NCBI RefSeq assembly: GCF_015714715.1
Contig: NZ_WAHS01000001.1
Coordinates: 744,001 to 808,000, forward strand
DNA length: 64,000 bases
Source of the DNA: Aestuariivirga litoralis
GTDB lineage: Bacteria; Pseudomonadota; Alphaproteobacteria; Rhizobiales; Aestuariivirgaceae
Direction of reading: 5' to 3'
Shown: piece after piece, positions 40,600 to 51,223 of the stretch
Layout of the letters: the number at the start of each line of letters is the position of its first letter
Numbering within the stretch: the first letter of the stretch is position 1
The notes under the pieces: generated by a model
What the model saw: the letters and a program-made list of their open reading frames with translations, nothing else
What the model was told of the DNA's origin: nothing
Database searches by the model: none
Position numbers and translations under genes: made by a program

Positions 40600-41325
40600 A
40601 TGGGTCAAAAGATCAATCCAATCGGCTTCCGCCTCGGCATCAACCGCACGTGGGATTCCCGCTGGTTCGCCAACAGCCGCGATTTCGGCAATATGCTTCA
40701 TGAAGACGTGAAGATCCGCGCCTATCTCACCAAGGAATTGAAGCAGGCCGGCGTGTCGCGCGTGGTCATCGAACGCCCGCACAAGAAGTGCCGCGTGACG
40801 ATCTATTCCGCCCGTCCGGGTGTGGTGATCGGCAAGAAGGGCGCCGACATTGAAAAGCTGAAGAACAAGGTCGCCACGATGACCGCTTCGGAAGTTCACC
40901 TCAACATCGTTGAAGTGCGCAAGCCGGAAATCGACGCTACGCTCGTTGCCGACAACATTGCCCAGCAGCTCGAACGCCGCGTGGCTTTCCGCCGTGCGAT
41001 GAAGCGCGCCGTGCAATCGGCCCAGCGTCTCGGCGCTGAAGGCATCAAGATCACCTGCTCGGGCCGCCTCGGCGGTGCTGAAATCGCCCGTGTGGAATGG
41101 TACCGCGAAGGCCGCGTGCCGCTGCATACGCTGCGCGCCAATTTGGATTACGGTGTGGCCACGGCCCATACGGCTTACGGCACCAACGGCGTCAAGGTCT
41201 GGATCTTCAAGGGCGAAATCCTTGAGCATGATCCGATGGCCCAGGACCGCCTCGCCAATGAAGGCGGTGGCGACAGCCACCAGAATCGTCCGCCGCGCCG
41301 TGAGCGCGAGCCGGCCAACGCTTGA
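40600..41325 (+). CDS. rpsC: 30S ribosomal protein S3
   Basis: 241 residues. The N-terminal KH domain contains the [15 protein letters not shown] loop, and the C-terminal domain includes [13 protein letters not shown]-like [16 protein letters not shown]. It lines the mRNA entry channel. A charged, disordered tail (NRPPRRERE) extends the C-terminus. Confidence 0.98.
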   Translation: MGQKINPIGFRLGINRTWDSRWFANSRDFGNMLHEDVKIRAYLTKELKQAGVSRVVIERPHKKCRVTIYSARPGVVIGKKGADIEKLKNKVATMTASEVHLNIVEVRKPEIDATLVADNIAQQLERRVAFRRAMKRAVQSAQRLGAEGIKITCSGRLGGAEIARVEWYREGRVPLHTLRANLDYGVATAHTAYGTNGVKVWIFKGEILEHDPMAQDRLANEGGGDSHQNRPPRREREPANA

Positions 41326-41337
41326 TAGAGTATCGTC

Positions 41338-41751
41338 ATGCTGCAACCTAAAAAGACAAAATACCGCAAGGCCCACAAGGGCCGCATTCATGGCAAGGCC
41401 ACCAGCTGCAACACGCTGGACTTTGGTTCCTTCGGCCTCAAGGCCTTGGAGCCGGACCGTATTACGGCCCGCCAGATTGAAGCAGCCCGTCGTGCTCTTG
41501 CCCGTGGCATGAAGCGTGCCGGCCGCGTGTGGATCCGCATGTTCCCGGACGTGCCGGTTTCCAAGAAGCCTGCTGAAGTCCGCATGGGCTCCGGCAAGGG
41601 TTCTACCGAATATTGGGCCGCTCGTGTGAAGCCAGGCCGCGTGCTGTTCGAGGTTGACGGTGTGAGCCGTGAAATCGCTGAATCGTCGCTGGCTCTGGCC
41701 GCCGCCAAGCTGCCGATCAAGACGCGCTTTGTTGCGCGCCTGGGCGAATAA
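41338..41751 (+). CDS. rplP: 50S ribosomal protein L16
   Basis: 137 residues. L16 lies near the A-site tRNA. Family segments are [24 protein letters not shown]-like [20 protein letters not shown], and [20 protein letters not shown]. Normal length. Confidence 0.97.
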   Translation: MLQPKKTKYRKAHKGRIHGKATSCNTLDFGSFGLKALEPDRITARQIEAARRALARGMKRAGRVWIRMFPDVPVSKKPAEVRMGSGKGSTEYWAARVKPGRVLFEVDGVSREIAESSLALAAAKLPIKTRFVARLGE

Positions 41752-41766
41752 GGGGAGGGCTGACAG

Positions 41767-41961
41767 ATGAAGTACGCCGACATCAAGGGCCTCTCGAATG
41801 AGCAGGTTAAAGAAGAAATCCTGAAGGCCAGGAAGGAAGCGCTGAACCTGCGTTTCCAGCGCGCTTCGGGTCAATTGGAAAAGCCTTCGCGTATCCGTGA
41901 ATTGCGCCGTGATATTGCCCGTCTGAAGACGGCGCAATCAGCCGCCAAGAACGCGAAGTAG
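41767..41961 (+). CDS. rpmC: 50S ribosomal protein L29
   Basis: 64 residues, two helices. It contacts L23 near the tunnel exit. The sequence [20 protein letters not shown] is the family signature. It is 11 bases before rpsQ. Confidence 0.96.
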   Translation: MKYADIKGLSNEQVKEEILKARKEALNLRFQRASGQLEKPSRIRELRRDIARLKTAQSAAKNAK

Positions 41962-41972
41962 GAGAATAGAAA

Positions 41973-42221
41973 ATGCCGAAACGCGTTTTGCAAGGTGTGG
42001 TAGTCTCGGACAAGAACGACAAGACCATTGTCGTGAAGGTGGAACGCCGCCTTCTGCATCCCGTCTTCAAAAAGACCGTGCGTCTTTCGAAGAAGTATCA
42101 TGCCCATGACGAGAAGAACGAAGCCAAGACCGGCGAGATCGTTCGCATCGAAGAAACCAAGCCGTCATCGAAGCTGAAGCGCTGGGCGCTTGTCGGCAAA
42201 GTTGATCCGGCCAAAGCATAA
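41973..42221 (+). CDS. rpsQ: 30S ribosomal protein S17
   Basis: 82 residues, OB fold. The start [20 protein letters not shown] and [20 protein letters not shown] are typical. S17 is an early assembly protein of the small subunit. It ends the S10 block here, with rplN 14 bases on. Confidence 0.97.
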   Translation: MPKRVLQGVVVSDKNDKTIVVKVERRLLHPVFKKTVRLSKKYHAHDEKNEAKTGEIVRIEETKPSSKLKRWALVGKVDPAKA

Positions 42222-42235
42222 GATTGGGATAGAAC

Positions 42236-42604
42236 ATGATTCAGCAAGAAACCAATCTCGAAGTGGCCGACAATTCCGGCGCGCGCCGCGTCCAGTGCAT
42301 CAAGGTGCTGGGTGGCTCGAAGCGCCGTTATGCCACCATCGGTGACATCATCGTGGTTTCCGTCAAGGAAGCCATTCCGCGTGGCCGTGTGAAGAAGGGC
42401 TCAGTCATGAAGGCTGTTGTCGTTCGTCTCGCCAAGGACATTCGCCGCGCCGATGGCTCGTCGATCCGCTTTGACAAGAACGCCGCCGTGCTGATCAACG
42501 CCCAGGGCGAACCGGTCGGCACCCGTATCTTCGGACCGGTGCCCCGCGAACTGCGCGGCAAGAACCAGATGAAGATCATTTCGCTTGCTCCGGAGGTGCT
42601 GTAA
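42236..42604 (+). CDS. rplN: 50S ribosomal protein L14
   Basis: 122 residues. The signature [20 protein letters not shown] begins the protein, and RGVVVKA-like [19 protein letters not shown] follows. It lies at the subunit interface and is the target of the silencing factor RsfS. Its last base is the first of the rplX ATG (TAATG). Confidence 0.98.
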   Translation: MIQQETNLEVADNSGARRVQCIKVLGGSKRRYATIGDIIVVSVKEAIPRGRVKKGSVMKAVVVRLAKDIRRADGSSIRFDKNAAVLINAQGEPVGTRIFGPVPRELRGKNQMKIISLAPEVL

Positions 42605-42921
42605 TGGCTGCCAAGATCAAGAAGGGCGATAAGGTTATCGTTCTTACAGGCAAGGACAAAGGCAAGACCGGCGACGTGATCCAGGTGATCCCGGCCGAGA
42701 ACCGCGCCATCGTGTCCGGTATCAACATTGCCAAGCGTCACACCAAGACGCAGGGCGCCAATGAAGGCGGTATCATCTCGAAGCCGCTGCCAATACATAT
42801 TTCCAATATCGCGTTGACCGATCCCAAGTCGGGCAAAGCCACGCGAGTTGGTTTTAAGACGCTTGACGGCGGCAAAAAAGCCCGCGTTGCCAAGCGCAGT
42901 GGAGAAGTGATCAATGGCTGA
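42604..42921 (+). CDS. rplX: 50S ribosomal protein L24
   Basis: 105 residues. It starts with the KOW motif ([20 protein letters not shown]) and continues [18 protein letters not shown]24 starts 50S assembly near the 5' end of 23S rRNA. It overlaps the start of rplE by eight bases. Confidence 0.97.
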   Translation: MAAKIKKGDKVIVLTGKDKGKTGDVIQVIPAENRAIVSGINIAKRHTKTQGANEGGIISKPLPIHISNIALTDPKSGKATRVGFKTLDGGKKARVAKRSGEVING

Positions 42922-43597
42922 ACAAGAACCAAAGGCTGCCAAGCAGCCTAAGGCACCGAAAGGCGCCAAGAAGGGCGAGTCCGCAGAAGCGACAGTGGCG
43001 AATGCCAATGCCGGCCTGCCGGAAGGCTATGTGGCGCGCCTGCAGAAGCATTACATCGACGTGGTGCGTCCTGAAATGCAGAAGCAGTTCAACTATGCCA
43101 ACATCATGATGGTGCCGCGCATCACCAAGGTTGTCCTCAATATGGGCATCGGTGAAGCCACCCAGGATTCAAAGCTGGTGCAGGTTGCTGCCTCGGACTT
43201 GCAGAAGATCGCCGGCCAGAAGGTCGTGATCACCAAGTCCCGCAAGGCCATCGCACAGTTCAAGATCCGCGAAAACCTGCCGATCGGCGCCAAGGTCACG
43301 CTGCGCAAGACGCGCATGTATGAATTCCTCGACCGCCTGATCACCGTGGCTCTGCCGCGCGTGCGCGACTTCCGCGGTCTGACCGAGCGTTCGTTTGATG
43401 GCAATGGCAACTACGCCATGGGCATCAAGGAACATCTGATTTTCCCGGAAATCGATTACGACAAGATCGACCGCATCTGGGGCATGGACGTGGTGGTTTG
43501 CACCACAGCCAAGACCGACGAGGAAGCCCGGGCTCTCCTTGAAGCATTCAACTTCCCCTTCCGCCGCAGCGCCGCGCCGAAGAAGCAGGCTGCGTAA
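42914..43597 (+). CDS. rplE: 50S ribosomal protein L5 with N-terminal extension
   Basis: 227 residues, about 40 more than most bacterial L5. The extra N-terminal part is Lys/Ala/Pro-rich ([20 protein letters not shown]) and probably disordered; the usual protein begins near [19 protein letters not shown]. The core also has [17 protein letters not shown] and [18 protein letters not shown]5 binds 5S rRNA. The ATG at 42914 overlaps rplX, supporting the long form. Confidence 0.96.
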   Translation: MAEQEPKAAKQPKAPKGAKKGESAEATVANANAGLPEGYVARLQKHYIDVVRPEMQKQFNYANIMMVPRITKVVLNMGIGEATQDSKLVQVAASDLQKIAGQKVVITKSRKAIAQFKIRENLPIGAKVTLRKTRMYEFLDRLITVALPRVRDFRGLTERSFDGNGNYAMGIKEHLIFPEIDYDKIDRIWGMDVVVCTTAKTDEEARALLEAFNFPFRRSAAPKKQAA

Positions 43598-43611
43598 GCA
43601 AAGGATCCGAT

Positions 43612-43917
43612 ATGGCAAAGACCAGTTCAATCAACCGCAACGACAAGCGCCGCAAGATGTCGAAGCTTGCTGACGTGCGCCGCAAGAAGCTCAAGGCTCT
43701 CATCATGAAGAAAGAGACGCCGATGGATGAGCGTTTCGCCGCCGTGCTGAAGCTCGCTGAAATGCCGCGCAACTCGGCCAAGGTCCGCATCCGCAACCGT
43801 TGCGAGCTGACCGGCCGTCCGCGTGGTTTCTACCGCAAAGTGAAGCTGTCGCGTATCGCGCTGCGCGAAATGTCCAACTCGGGTCTGATCCCGGGCATGG
43901 TCAAGTCGAGCTGGTAA
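43612..43917 (+). CDS. rpsN: 30S ribosomal protein S14
   Basis: 101 residues, the long form without a four-cysteine zinc ribbon. Typical segments are RNDKRRKMSKLADVRRKKLK and RCELTGRPRGFYRKVKLSRI. It belongs to the small-subunit head near the A site. Confidence 0.97.
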   Translation: MAKTSSINRNDKRRKMSKLADVRRKKLKALIMKKETPMDERFAAVLKLAEMPRNSAKVRIRNRCELTGRPRGFYRKVKLSRIALREMSNSGLIPGMVKSSW

Positions 43918-43932
43918 GGGAGGATCTGAAAG

Positions 43933-44331
43933 ATGACAATCGTAAACGATCCGATCTCCGACATGCTCGCTCGCATCCGCAATGCGCAGATGCGTTCCAA
44001 GTCCAAGGTCGCCATTCCTCCGTCCAAGCTGCGTGAGCGTGTGCTCCAGGTTCTGGCCAATGAAGGTTACATCCGCGGCTTCGCCACTGTTGAGAAGGAC
44101 GGCAAGTCCGAGATCGAAGTGGAATTGAAGTATTTCGACGGCGCGCCGGTCATCAAGGAGATGACCCGTGTGTCCAAGCCTGGCCGCCGCGTTTACGCGT
44201 CGGTTGACACTCTGCCATCCGTGTTCAACGGCCTTGGCATCTCGATCCTGTCTACGCCGAAGGGCGTGATGTCGGACTCGGATGCCCGCGCCCAGAATGT
44301 CGGCGGCGAAGTGCTCTGCACCGTATTCTGA
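43933..44331 (+). CDS. rpsH: 30S ribosomal protein S8
   Basis: 132 residues. S8 binds the central domain of 16S rRNA and in Escherichia coli represses the spc operon. Key segments are [17 protein letters not shown] and the C-terminal [16 protein letters not shown]. It lies between rpsN and rplF. Confidence 0.98.
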   Translation: MTIVNDPISDMLARIRNAQMRSKSKVAIPPSKLRERVLQVLANEGYIRGFATVEKDGKSEIEVELKYFDGAPVIKEMTRVSKPGRRVYASVDTLPSVFNGLGISILSTPKGVMSDSDARAQNVGGEVLCTVF

Positions 44332-44341
44332 GGTAAGCAAT

Positions 44342-44875
44342 ATGTCTCGTATTGGCAAAAAATCAGTTGTTGTTCCCGCCGGCGTTACCGCCAACGTGAA
44401 CGGCCAGACCGTATCGGTCAAAGGCCCAAAGGGCGAACTCAAGGTCGTTCTGAACGAGCAAGTGCTCGTGAAGATGGAAGAGGGCGGCGTGAAGGTTGAT
44501 CCGATCAACCAGAGCAAGATGGCCCGCTCGTCTTGGGGCATGTCGCGTACACTCGTTGCAAACCTGATGAAGGGTGTGACCGAGGGTTACTCGAAGTCGC
44601 TCGAAATCAACGGCGTGGGTTACCGCGCCGCGCTGAACGGCAAGGTTCTGCAGCTCAATCTTGGCTACAGCCATGATGTGAATTACGCAGTGCCAGCCGG
44701 CATCGAAATCAAGGTGCCGAAGCCCACGGAAATCGTGGTGTCGGGCATCGACAAGCAGAAAGTCGGCCAGGTGGCTGCCGAGATCCGCGAATACCGCGGC
44801 CCGGAACCCTACAAGGGCAAGGGCGTGAAGTATGCGGGTGAGTACATCCACCGCAAAGAAGGCAAGAAGAAGTAA
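44342..44875 (+). CDS. rplF: 50S ribosomal protein L6
   Basis: 177 residues from the ATG at 44342. Two repeated domains are visible, with [20 protein letters not shown] at the start and the C-terminal [19 protein letters not shown] signature. L6 lies near the GTPase centre. Confidence 0.98.
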   Translation: MSRIGKKSVVVPAGVTANVNGQTVSVKGPKGELKVVLNEQVLVKMEEGGVKVDPINQSKMARSSWGMSRTLVANLMKGVTEGYSKSLEINGVGYRAALNGKVLQLNLGYSHDVNYAVPAGIEIKVPKPTEIVVSGIDKQKVGQVAAEIREYRGPEPYKGKGVKYAGEYIHRKEGKKK

Positions 44876-44887
44876 GGAATCGGGAAA

Positions 44888-45250
44888 ATGGCAACTGCAA
44901 AGAAAGCTATGGACCTGCGCAAGGTCCGCGTACGCAAGGTTCTCAAGGCCCGTGAAAACGGCCGTCCGCGTCTGTCGGTGTTCCGTTCTTCGAAGAACAT
45001 CTCGGCTCAGATCATCGATGACGTGAAAGGCCACACGCTGGCTTCCGCCTCGACGCTGGAAAAGGCGTTCATCGACGGCAAGAAGACCGGCGCGAACAAG
45101 GACGCCGCAACCGCCATCGGCAAGCTCGTCGCTGAGCGCGCTGTGAAGGCCGGCGTCAAGGACGTGGTGTTTGACCGCGGTTCGTACATTTATCATGGCC
45201 GCGTCAAGGCGCTGGCTGAAGCGGCTCGCGAAGCCGGGCTCAAGTTCTAA
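44888..45250 (+). CDS. rplR: 50S ribosomal protein L18
   Basis: 120 residues. L18 brings 5S rRNA into the large subunit. The pattern [20 protein letters not shown] and the C-terminal [20 protein letters not shown] are typical. Its stop is 10 bases before rpsE. Confidence 0.98.
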   Translation: MATAKKAMDLRKVRVRKVLKARENGRPRLSVFRSSKNISAQIIDDVKGHTLASASTLEKAFIDGKKTGANKDAATAIGKLVAERAVKAGVKDVVFDRGSYIYHGRVKALAEAAREAGLKF

Positions 45251-45260
45251 GGATCGACAC

Positions 45261-45827
45261 ATGGCAAAAGAACGTTCAGAGCGCGGCAGGCGTGACGACA
45301 AGGGCGGTGAAGAGCGCGACAGCGAATTCATCGACAAGCTGGTGCATATCAACCGCGTCGCCAAGGTGGTGAAGGGTGGTAAGCGCTTCGGCTTTGCAGC
45401 TCTCGTCGTCGTCGGCGACCAGAAGGGCCGCGTTGGCTTTGGTCACGGCAAGGCACGCGAAGTGCCGGAAGCTGTGCGTAAGGCAACTGAAGCAGCCAAG
45501 CGTGGTTTGATCCGCGTGCCGCTGCGCGAAGGCCGCACTTTGCATCATGACATTGATGGCCGCTGGGGCGCTGGCAAGGTGACCTTGCGTACCGCTCCTC
45601 CCGGTACTGGCGTTATCGCCGGTGGCCCGATGCGCGCTGTATTTGAATCCGTGGGCATGGCTGACGTTGTAGCCAAGTCGCGTGGTTCGTCGAACCCCTA
45701 CAACATGGTTCGTGCGACGTTTGACGCTTTGAAGAAGCAGGTGTCTCCGCGTTCCGTGGCTGCCCGCCGCGGCAAGAAGGTGTCGGAAGTTCTCAAGAAC
45801 CGCACCAACGACGTTGTGGCTGACTAA
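45261..45827 (+). CDS. rpsE: 30S ribosomal protein S5
   Basis: 188 residues from the ATG at 45261. The double-stranded-RNA-binding-like N-terminal domain ([20 protein letters not shown]) and the second domain ([16 protein letters not shown]) are complete. A charged N-terminal stretch ([17 protein letters not shown]) is a little longer than in enterics. S5 shapes the mRNA entrance and accuracy. Confidence 0.97.
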   Translation: MAKERSERGRRDDKGGEERDSEFIDKLVHINRVAKVVKGGKRFGFAALVVVGDQKGRVGFGHGKAREVPEAVRKATEAAKRGLIRVPLREGRTLHHDIDGRWGAGKVTLRTAPPGTGVIAGGPMRAVFESVGMADVVAKSRGSSNPYNMVRATFDALKKQVSPRSVAARRGKKVSEVLKNRTNDVVAD

Positions 45828-45839
45828 GGAATATTGATC

Positions 45840-46031
45840 ATGGCAAAAGCTGCAGCAAAAACCGTCAAGCTCGAACAGATCGCAAGTGCGAACCGCCGTC
45901 CGGCCATTCAGGAACAGACCCTGATCGGCCTGGGCCTTGGCCGTATCCGCAAGCAATCTGAACTGACCGATACGCCTGAAGTGCGCGGCATGATCCGCAA
46001 AGTCGCGCATCTCGTGCGCGTGGTTGAATAA
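45840..46031 (+). CDS. rpmD: 50S ribosomal protein L30
   Basis: 63 residues from the ATG at 45840. The L30 signature is [20 protein letters not shown] with a C-terminal [15 protein letters not shown]. It lies between rpsE and rplO as usual. Confidence 0.96.
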   Translation: MAKAAAKTVKLEQIASANRRPAIQEQTLIGLGLGRIRKQSELTDTPEVRGMIRKVAHLVRVVE

Positions 46032-46042
46032 GGATTACCTCG

Positions 46043-46534
46043 ATGAGACTGAATCAAATCGCTGATAATGCCGGCGCCCGCCACGTCAAGAAGCGTGTGG
46101 GCCGCGGCATCGGTTCCGGCCTCGGCAAGACTGCCGGCCGCGGTGGCAAAGGCCAGACGGCTCGTAAGGGCGGCGCCAAAGCAGGTTTCGAAGGCGGCCA
46201 GATGCCGATCTATCGCCGCTTGCCCAAGCGCGGCTTCAACAAGCCGAATGTGGTTGAATATAATGAAGTTTCGCTGGCGCGCATTGCCGCTGCCGTCGAA
46301 GCCAAGAAGATCGACGCCAAGAGCCCGGTGACCAAGGAAAGCCTGCTGGCTTCCGGCGTCATCACCAAGCTGGCCAAGGGCGTTCGCCTGATCGGCTCGG
46401 CTGAGCTCAAGGCCGCTCTGAACTTTGAAGTGTTCTACGCCACCAAGGGTGCCATTGCTGCGGTTGAAAAGGCCGGCGGCAAGGTCAAGGTTCTGCGTCC
46501 TGAACCGGCCCCCAAGGTCGAGCACAAGGCCTAA
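46043..46534 (+). CDS. rplO: 50S ribosomal protein L15
   Basis: 163 residues. The glycine-rich N-terminal part ([20 protein letters not shown]) binds 23S rRNA, and the globular C-terminal part follows, with GCRLIGSA-like [19 protein letters not shown] 59-base gap with a short hairpin separates it from secY. Confidence 0.97.
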   Translation: MRLNQIADNAGARHVKKRVGRGIGSGLGKTAGRGGKGQTARKGGAKAGFEGGQMPIYRRLPKRGFNKPNVVEYNEVSLARIAAAVEAKKIDAKSPVTKESLLASGVITKLAKGVRLIGSAELKAALNFEVFYATKGAIAAVEKAGGKVKVLRPEPAPKVEHKA

Positions 46535-46593
46535 GGTTGTTGAATCGGCGGGGCCCTCTTATATGAGGGCCTTGCGTTCAAAGGATAAGCACG

Positions 46594-47925
46594 ATGGCAT
46601 CAGCAGCTGAACAATTAGCAGCCAATATCAATTTCAGTTCGCTGACGAAGAATGAAGACCTTCAGCGTCGCATCTGGTTCACGCTGGGTGCTTTGCTGGT
46701 CTACCGCCTCGGCTCCTATATCCCCATTCCCGGTATTGATACCGCTGCCATTGCGCAGTTCACCCAGCAGAACGCCTCGGGCATTCTGGGCTGGATGAAT
46801 GGCCTGGCAGGCGGCGCACTGGGCCGCATGGCCATTTTCGCGCTGAACATCATGCCGTACATTTCGGCCTCGATCATCATGCAGTTGATGACGACGGTTT
46901 CGCCCCAGCTTGAAGCGCTCAAGAAGGAAGGTGAATCTGGCCGCAAGAAGATCAATCAATATACCCGCTATGGCACGGTGATCCTTGCTGCCATGCAGGC
47001 CTATGGCATCGCCATCGGGCTTGAGGGCAGGGGCGGGCTGGTGCTCAATCCAGGTCCCTTCTTCATTGCCTCCACCGTGATCACGCTGACCGGCGGCACG
47101 GTGTTCCTGATGTGGCTGGGTGAGCAGATCACCGCACGCGGTATCGGCAACGGCACGTCACTCATCATTTTCTCCGGCATCGTGGCCAACCTGCCTGCGG
47201 GCGTTGCAGCCTTGCTGGAACTGGGCCGCAAGGGCCTGCTGTCACCCTTCGTGATCATGGGCATCCTGGTGCTGGCGATTGCGGTTGTGGCCTTCATTGT
47301 GTTCTTTGAACGCGCGCAGCGCCGCCTGCTGATCCAATATCCGAAGCGACAAGTGGGCATGCGCCTGACCCAGGCTGAAAGCTCGCATCTGCCGCTGAAG
47401 CTCAATACGTCAGGCGTTATCCCGCCGATCTTCGCATCCTCGCTGCTGTTGCTGCCACTGACTGTGGCTAACTTCTCGGCCGGCAAGGGCCCGGCTTGGT
47501 TCAACGAAATCGTCGCCATGCTCGGCCACGGCAAGCCGTTGTTCTTGATCATGTATGCGCTGCTGATCGTGTTCTTCTGCTTCTTCTACACCTCGATCAT
47601 GTTCAACCCGAAGGAAACGGCCGACAATCTCAAGAAGTCCGGCGGCTTCATTCTGGGCATCCGCCCTGGTGATCAGACGGCTGAATATCTCGATCGTATT
47701 TTGACCCGCATCACGGTGATCGGTGCTGCCTATATCGTGGTGATCTGCCTGATCCCCGAAATGCTGGTGGGTTACTCAGGCATTCCGTTCTATTTCGGCG
47801 GCACGTCGCTGATGATCGTGGTTTCGGTGACGCTGGACACAGTGGCACAGATCCAGGGCCATCTGCTGACCCAGCAATATGAGCGCCTGATGAAGAAATC
47901 GACATTGCGGACTCGCGGCCGATGA
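46594..47925 (+). CDS. secY: Protein translocase channel subunit SecY
   Basis: 443 residues with ten membrane helices. SecY is the pore of the Sec translocon. Seen are the plug region [13 protein letters not shown], the [14 protein letters not shown] helix, and the cytoplasmic loop [12 protein letters not shown] that contacts ribosome and SecA. It overlaps adk by four bases (ATGA). Confidence 0.98.
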   Translation: MASAAEQLAANINFSSLTKNEDLQRRIWFTLGALLVYRLGSYIPIPGIDTAAIAQFTQQNASGILGWMNGLAGGALGRMAIFALNIMPYISASIIMQLMTTVSPQLEALKKEGESGRKKINQYTRYGTVILAAMQAYGIAIGLEGRGGLVLNPGPFFIASTVITLTGGTVFLMWLGEQITARGIGNGTSLIIFSGIVANLPAGVAALLELGRKGLLSPFVIMGILVLAIAVVAFIVFFERAQRRLLIQYPKRQVGMRLTQAESSHLPLKLNTSGVIPPIFASSLLLLPLTVANFSAGKGPAWFNEIVAMLGHGKPLFLIMYALLIVFFCFFYTSIMFNPKETADNLKKSGGFILGIRPGDQTAEYLDRILTRITVIGAAYIVVICLIPEMLVGYSGIPFYFGGTSLMIVVSVTLDTVAQIQGHLLTQQYERLMKKSTLRTRGR

Positions 47926-48578
47926 ACCTGATTTTGTTGGGGCCGCCAGGGGCGGGCAAGGGAACACAGGCGAAAATCCTCGAGGGCAAGTTTGGCTTCA
48001 AGCAGCTCTCGACCGGTGACATGCTGCGCGCTGCCATTGCAGCGGGCACCGAAACCGGCCTGAAGGCCAAGGCCATCATGGACCGCGGCGACCTCGTTTC
48101 TGACGACGTAGTGATCGGTATCGTATCCGACCGGCTGGATCAGCCTGACGTCAAGAAGGGTGCTGTGTTTGACGGTTTCCCGCGCACGCCGGCCCAGGCC
48201 GAGGCGCTGGACAAGCTCTTGGCCTCCAAGGGCCAGAAGCTCAATGCCGTAATTGAAATGAAGGTCGATGACGAGGCGCTGATTGAGCGTATCGCCGGCC
48301 GCTTCACCTGTGCCAAGTGCGGGCAGGGCTACCATGATAAATTTGCCCCGCCGAACACGGCCGGGGTTTGCGACGTATGCGGCTCTACCGAGTTCGTGCG
48401 CCGCCCAGATGATAATGCGAAGACGGTCCGTGACCGCCTTCAAGTTTACAACAAGCAGACGGCCCCCCTGGTGGATTATTACCGGGCCAAGGGCAATCTG
48501 CATGTGGTCGATGGCATGGCCGAAATTGCCCAGGTAACGAAGGCAATTGCGAGTCTTGTCGAGGCAGCAAAGGGTTAG
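47922..48578 (+). CDS. adk: Adenylate kinase, long zinc-type lid
   Basis: 218 residues. The P-loop is [12 protein letters not shown], and the AMP site is [14 protein letters not shown] followed by DGFPRT. The lid is the long form and carries CAKCGQGYH and CDVCGS, four cysteines placed to bind zinc. It balances ATP, ADP and AMP. It is coupled to secY and ends the spc block. Confidence 0.97.
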   Translation: MNLILLGPPGAGKGTQAKILEGKFGFKQLSTGDMLRAAIAAGTETGLKAKAIMDRGDLVSDDVVIGIVSDRLDQPDVKKGAVFDGFPRTPAQAEALDKLLASKGQKLNAVIEMKVDDEALIERIAGRFTCAKCGQGYHDKFAPPNTAGVCDVCGSTEFVRRPDDNAKTVRDRLQVYNKQTAPLVDYYRAKGNLHVVDGMAEIAQVTKAIASLVEAAKG

Positions 48579-48689
48579 GGTTTTTAAGGGCTTTCCGGGT
48601 TGACGGGGTAGTGATTCCCCTCTAAGGACGGCCCAATTCTGACCCAACAGTTGGCTGGCGAAGGGAGTATTCTCTCTTGGCACGGCCTT

Positions 48690-48710
48690 GTGTCTTTTAA
48701 ATGAAGACAC
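48690..48710. promoter_or_regulatory. Hairpin in the adk-rpsM gap
   Basis: GTGTCTT and AAGACAC form a perfect 7-bp stem around an AT-rich loop. It lies midway in the 195-base gap that separates the spc and alpha blocks, where a promoter or control element for rpsM-rpsK-rpoA-rplQ is expected. The rest of the gap holds no gene. Confidence 0.4.
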
Positions 48711-48773
48711 CGGAACAGGGTTTTGGTTTATAAGTCAGGGGCTGCAAGTCTCTGATTTGACAAGGAGAATAGA

Positions 48774-49142
48774 GTGGCCCGTATTGCAGGCGTAAATATC
48801 CCGACTGGCAAGCGCGTAGAAATCGCGCTGCGTTACATCAATGGCATTGGCCCGAACAACGCCAAGATCATTTGCAATGAAGTGAAGATTCCCGCTGCCA
48901 AGCGTGTGAACGAGCTTTCTGACGCCGAAGTGCTGGCCATCCGCGAAATCATCGACCGTGACTATACGGTGGAAGGTGATCTTCGCCGCGAAATCGCCGT
49001 CAATATCAAGCGTTTGACGGATCTGGGCTGCTACCGTGGCCTGCGTCACCGCAAGGGCCTTCCGGTCCGCGGCCAGCGCACCCACACCAATGCTCGCACC
49101 CGCAAGGGCCCGGCTAAGGCCATTCAAGGCAAGAAGAAGTAA
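48774..49142 (+). CDS. rpsM: 30S ribosomal protein S13
   Basis: 122 residues from a GTG at 48774, with AAGGAG seven bases upstream; the family start [18 protein letters not shown] follows at once, so the GTG is secure. S13 contacts P-site tRNA and the 50S subunit. The C-terminal basic tail ([16 protein letters not shown]) is complete. Confidence 0.98.
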   Translation: MARIAGVNIPTGKRVEIALRYINGIGPNNAKIICNEVKIPAAKRVNELSDAEVLAIREIIDRDYTVEGDLRREIAVNIKRLTDLGCYRGLRHRKGLPVRGQRTHTNARTRKGPAKAIQGKKK

Positions 49143-49154
49143 GGATTACCTCAT

Positions 49155-49544
49155 ATGGCTAAAGAAGCTGCCCGCCCGCGCAAAAAAGAGCGCAAGAACG
49201 TTTCATCCGGCATGGTGCATGTGAATGCATCGTTCAACAACACGATGATCACCATCACCGACGTGCAGGGCAATACGATTGTCTGGTCGTCGGCTGGCAA
49301 GATGGGCTTCAAGGGCTCGCGCAAATCGACCCCTTACGCTGCCCAGATGGCCGGTGAGCAGGTTGCCCGCGCTGCCATCGAGCACGGCATGCGCACGGTT
49401 GAAGTGGAAGTGACGGGTCCGGGTTCGGGCCGTGAGTCAGCCCTTCGTGCCCTCCAGGCCGCTGGCCTGCAGGTCACCTCGATCCGCGACATCACGCCCA
49501 TTCCGCACAATGGTTGCCGCCCGCCGAAGCGCCGCCGCGTCTAG
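49155..49544 (+). CDS. rpsK: 30S ribosomal protein S11
   Basis: 129 residues. Family segments are [20 protein letters not shown] and [17 protein letters not shown], ending [14 protein letters not shown]11 forms part of the mRNA exit platform. A perfect hairpin lies just after its stop. Confidence 0.98.
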   Translation: MAKEAARPRKKERKNVSSGMVHVNASFNNTMITITDVQGNTIVWSSAGKMGFKGSRKSTPYAAQMAGEQVARAAIEHGMRTVEVEVTGPGSGRESALRALQAAGLQVTSIRDITPIPHNGCRPPKRRRV

Positions 49545-49553
49545 CCATTCGCT

Positions 49554-49576
49554 GAAGGCGTGCCCGGCACGCCTTC
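49554..49576 (+). promoter_or_regulatory. Perfect hairpin between rpsK and rpoA
   Basis: GAAGGCGTGC and GCACGCCTTC form a 10-bp stem with a CCG loop, beginning nine bases after the rpsK stop. No T-run follows, so it is not a clear terminator. It may stabilise or process the transcript, or tune RpoA output. Confidence 0.5.
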
Positions 49577-49631
49577 GATTTGAAATTACCTGAGTTTGGA
49601 AGGTTCAAATCCTTCCGGAGGCCAAGGGAAC

Positions 49632-50660
49632 ATGAACATGCAAGTCAATCAGAAGAATTGGCAGGAATTGATCCGTCCGACGAAGATCGATATCCAGCCC
49701 GGAAAAGACAAACGCCGCGTCGCCACCGTTGTTGCAGAACCGCTGGAACGCGGCTTTGGCACCACTTTGGGCAATGCGCTGCGCCGCATCCTTCTGTCGT
49801 CGCTGCAGGGCGCTGCCGTCACCTCTATCCAGGTGGACGGCGTCCTGCATGAGTTCTCGTCGATTGCCGGCGTGCGCGAAGATGTGACGGACATGATCCT
49901 GAACATCAAGGAAATCGCTTTTGCGATGCATGCAGAAGGCCCGAAGCGCCTGACGCTGAAGAAGACCGGCCCTGGCATCGTCAAGGCTGGCGACATTCAG
50001 CAGAGCGCTGACGTGCAGGTTCTGAATCCTGAGCATGTGATCTGCTCGCTGGACCAAGGCGCTGAGCTGCGCGTTGAATTCACCATCAACAATGGCAAGG
50101 GCTATGTGGCCGCTGACCGCAATCGTGCGGAAGATGCGCCTATCGGCCTGATCCCGATCGACTCGATTTATTCGCCGGTGCGCCGCGTTTCGTACCGCGT
50201 CGAGAACACCCGCGAAGGCCAGATCCTCGATTATGATAAGCTGGTGATGACCGTTGAAACCAATGGTGCTGTGTCGCCGGAAGATGCGGTCGCCTATGCC
50301 GCCCGCATTCTGCAGGACCAGATCTCGGTCTTCATCAACTTCAGCGAGCCCCAGGCTCAGATCACTGAAGAAGTGCGCCATGAACTGCCGTTCAATGCTG
50401 CACTCCTCAAGAAGGTTGATGAGCTTGAGCTTTCTGTCCGCTCGGCCAACTGCCTGAAGAACGACAACATCGTTTATATCGGCGATCTGATCCAGAAGAC
50501 CGAAGCCGAGATGCTGCGCACGCCGAATTTCGGCCGCAAGTCGCTCAACGAAATCAAGGAAGTTCTGGCACAGATGGGCCTGCATCTCGGCATGGAAGTG
50601 CCGAACTGGCCGCCGGAAAACATTGACGAGCTCGCCAAGAAGCTCGAAAGCCATTATTGA
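49632..50660 (+). CDS. rpoA: RNA polymerase alpha subunit
   Basis: 342 residues from the ATG at 49632; the ATG at 49638 has better spacing to AAGGGA and is an equal candidate. The N-terminal assembly domain has [19 protein letters not shown] and the C-terminal domain has [20 protein letters not shown] followed by [14 protein letters not shown], which binds UP elements and activators. Normal length for the class. Confidence 0.98.
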   Translation: MNMQVNQKNWQELIRPTKIDIQPGKDKRRVATVVAEPLERGFGTTLGNALRRILLSSLQGAAVTSIQVDGVLHEFSSIAGVREDVTDMILNIKEIAFAMHAEGPKRLTLKKTGPGIVKAGDIQQSADVQVLNPEHVICSLDQGAELRVEFTINNGKGYVAADRNRAEDAPIGLIPIDSIYSPVRRVSYRVENTREGQILDYDKLVMTVETNGAVSPEDAVAYAARILQDQISVFINFSEPQAQITEEVRHELPFNAALLKKVDELELSVRSANCLKNDNIVYIGDLIQKTEAEMLRTPNFGRKSLNEIKEVLAQMGLHLGMEVPNWPPENIDELAKKLESHY

Positions 50661-50684
50661 GATTTGAGAATTTAGGAGTCTATC

Positions 50685-51113
50685 ATGCGTCACGGTTTTA
50701 AAGGCCGCCAACTCAACCGCACGTCCGAACATCGCCAGGCGATGTTTGCGAATATGTGCGCGTCGCTGATCAAGCATGAGCAGATCGTTACCACGCTGCC
50801 CAAGGCCAAGGACCTGCGTCCGATCATCGAAAAGCTGATCACGCTGGGCAAGAAGGGTTCGCTCCATGCGCGCCGTCAGGCCATCAGCCAGATGAAGGAC
50901 GTCGATCAAACCAAGAAGCTGTTTGACGTGTTGGCCAAGCGTTACGCTGACCGCAAGGGCGGCTATACCCGCATCATGAAGGCTGGCTTTCGCCACGGCG
51001 ATAACGCCGCCGTTGCCGTGATCGAATTCGTTGACCGCGACGTGACCGCCAAGGGCAAGGATTCAGGTCCGGTCCAGGCCAAGGCTGGTTCGGAAGAAAC
51101 AGTGGCGGCCTAA
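50685..51113 (+). CDS. rplQ: 50S ribosomal protein L17
   Basis: 142 residues. It opens [20 protein letters not shown], the family start, and has a short Lys/Ala/Glu tail. It is the last gene of the ribosomal cluster; a strong terminator follows 20 bases later. Confidence 0.97.
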   Translation: MRHGFKGRQLNRTSEHRQAMFANMCASLIKHEQIVTTLPKAKDLRPIIEKLITLGKKGSLHARRQAISQMKDVDQTKKLFDVLAKRYADRKGGYTRIMKAGFRHGDNAAVAVIEFVDRDVTAKGKDSGPVQAKAGSEETVAA

Positions 51114-51133
51114 TTGGCTGCTTGAGACGAATT

Positions 51134-51162
51134 GAAGGGCCGGTTTCCCGGCCCTTTTTCTT
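51134..51162 (+). terminator. Strong rho-independent terminator after rplQ
   Basis: GGGCCGG-TTT-CCGGCCC is a GC-rich stem followed by TTTTTCTTT. It closes the rpsL-to-rplQ transcription units. Confidence 0.92.
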
Positions 51163-51223
51163 TGCAGGCTTGCAGGACGGGGCGATCCCTCCTATTTAGC
51201 CTTCAAGTTTGAGAGAGATACCC

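Noticed and set aside
40564-41937. A 457-codon open frame antisense to rpsC-rplP-rpmC
   Set aside because: Long antisense frames arise from GC-biased third positions; the sense genes are certain.
49605-50996. A 463-codon open frame antisense to rpoA and rplQ
   Set aside because: Same codon-bias artefact; it covers two certain genes and the gap between them.
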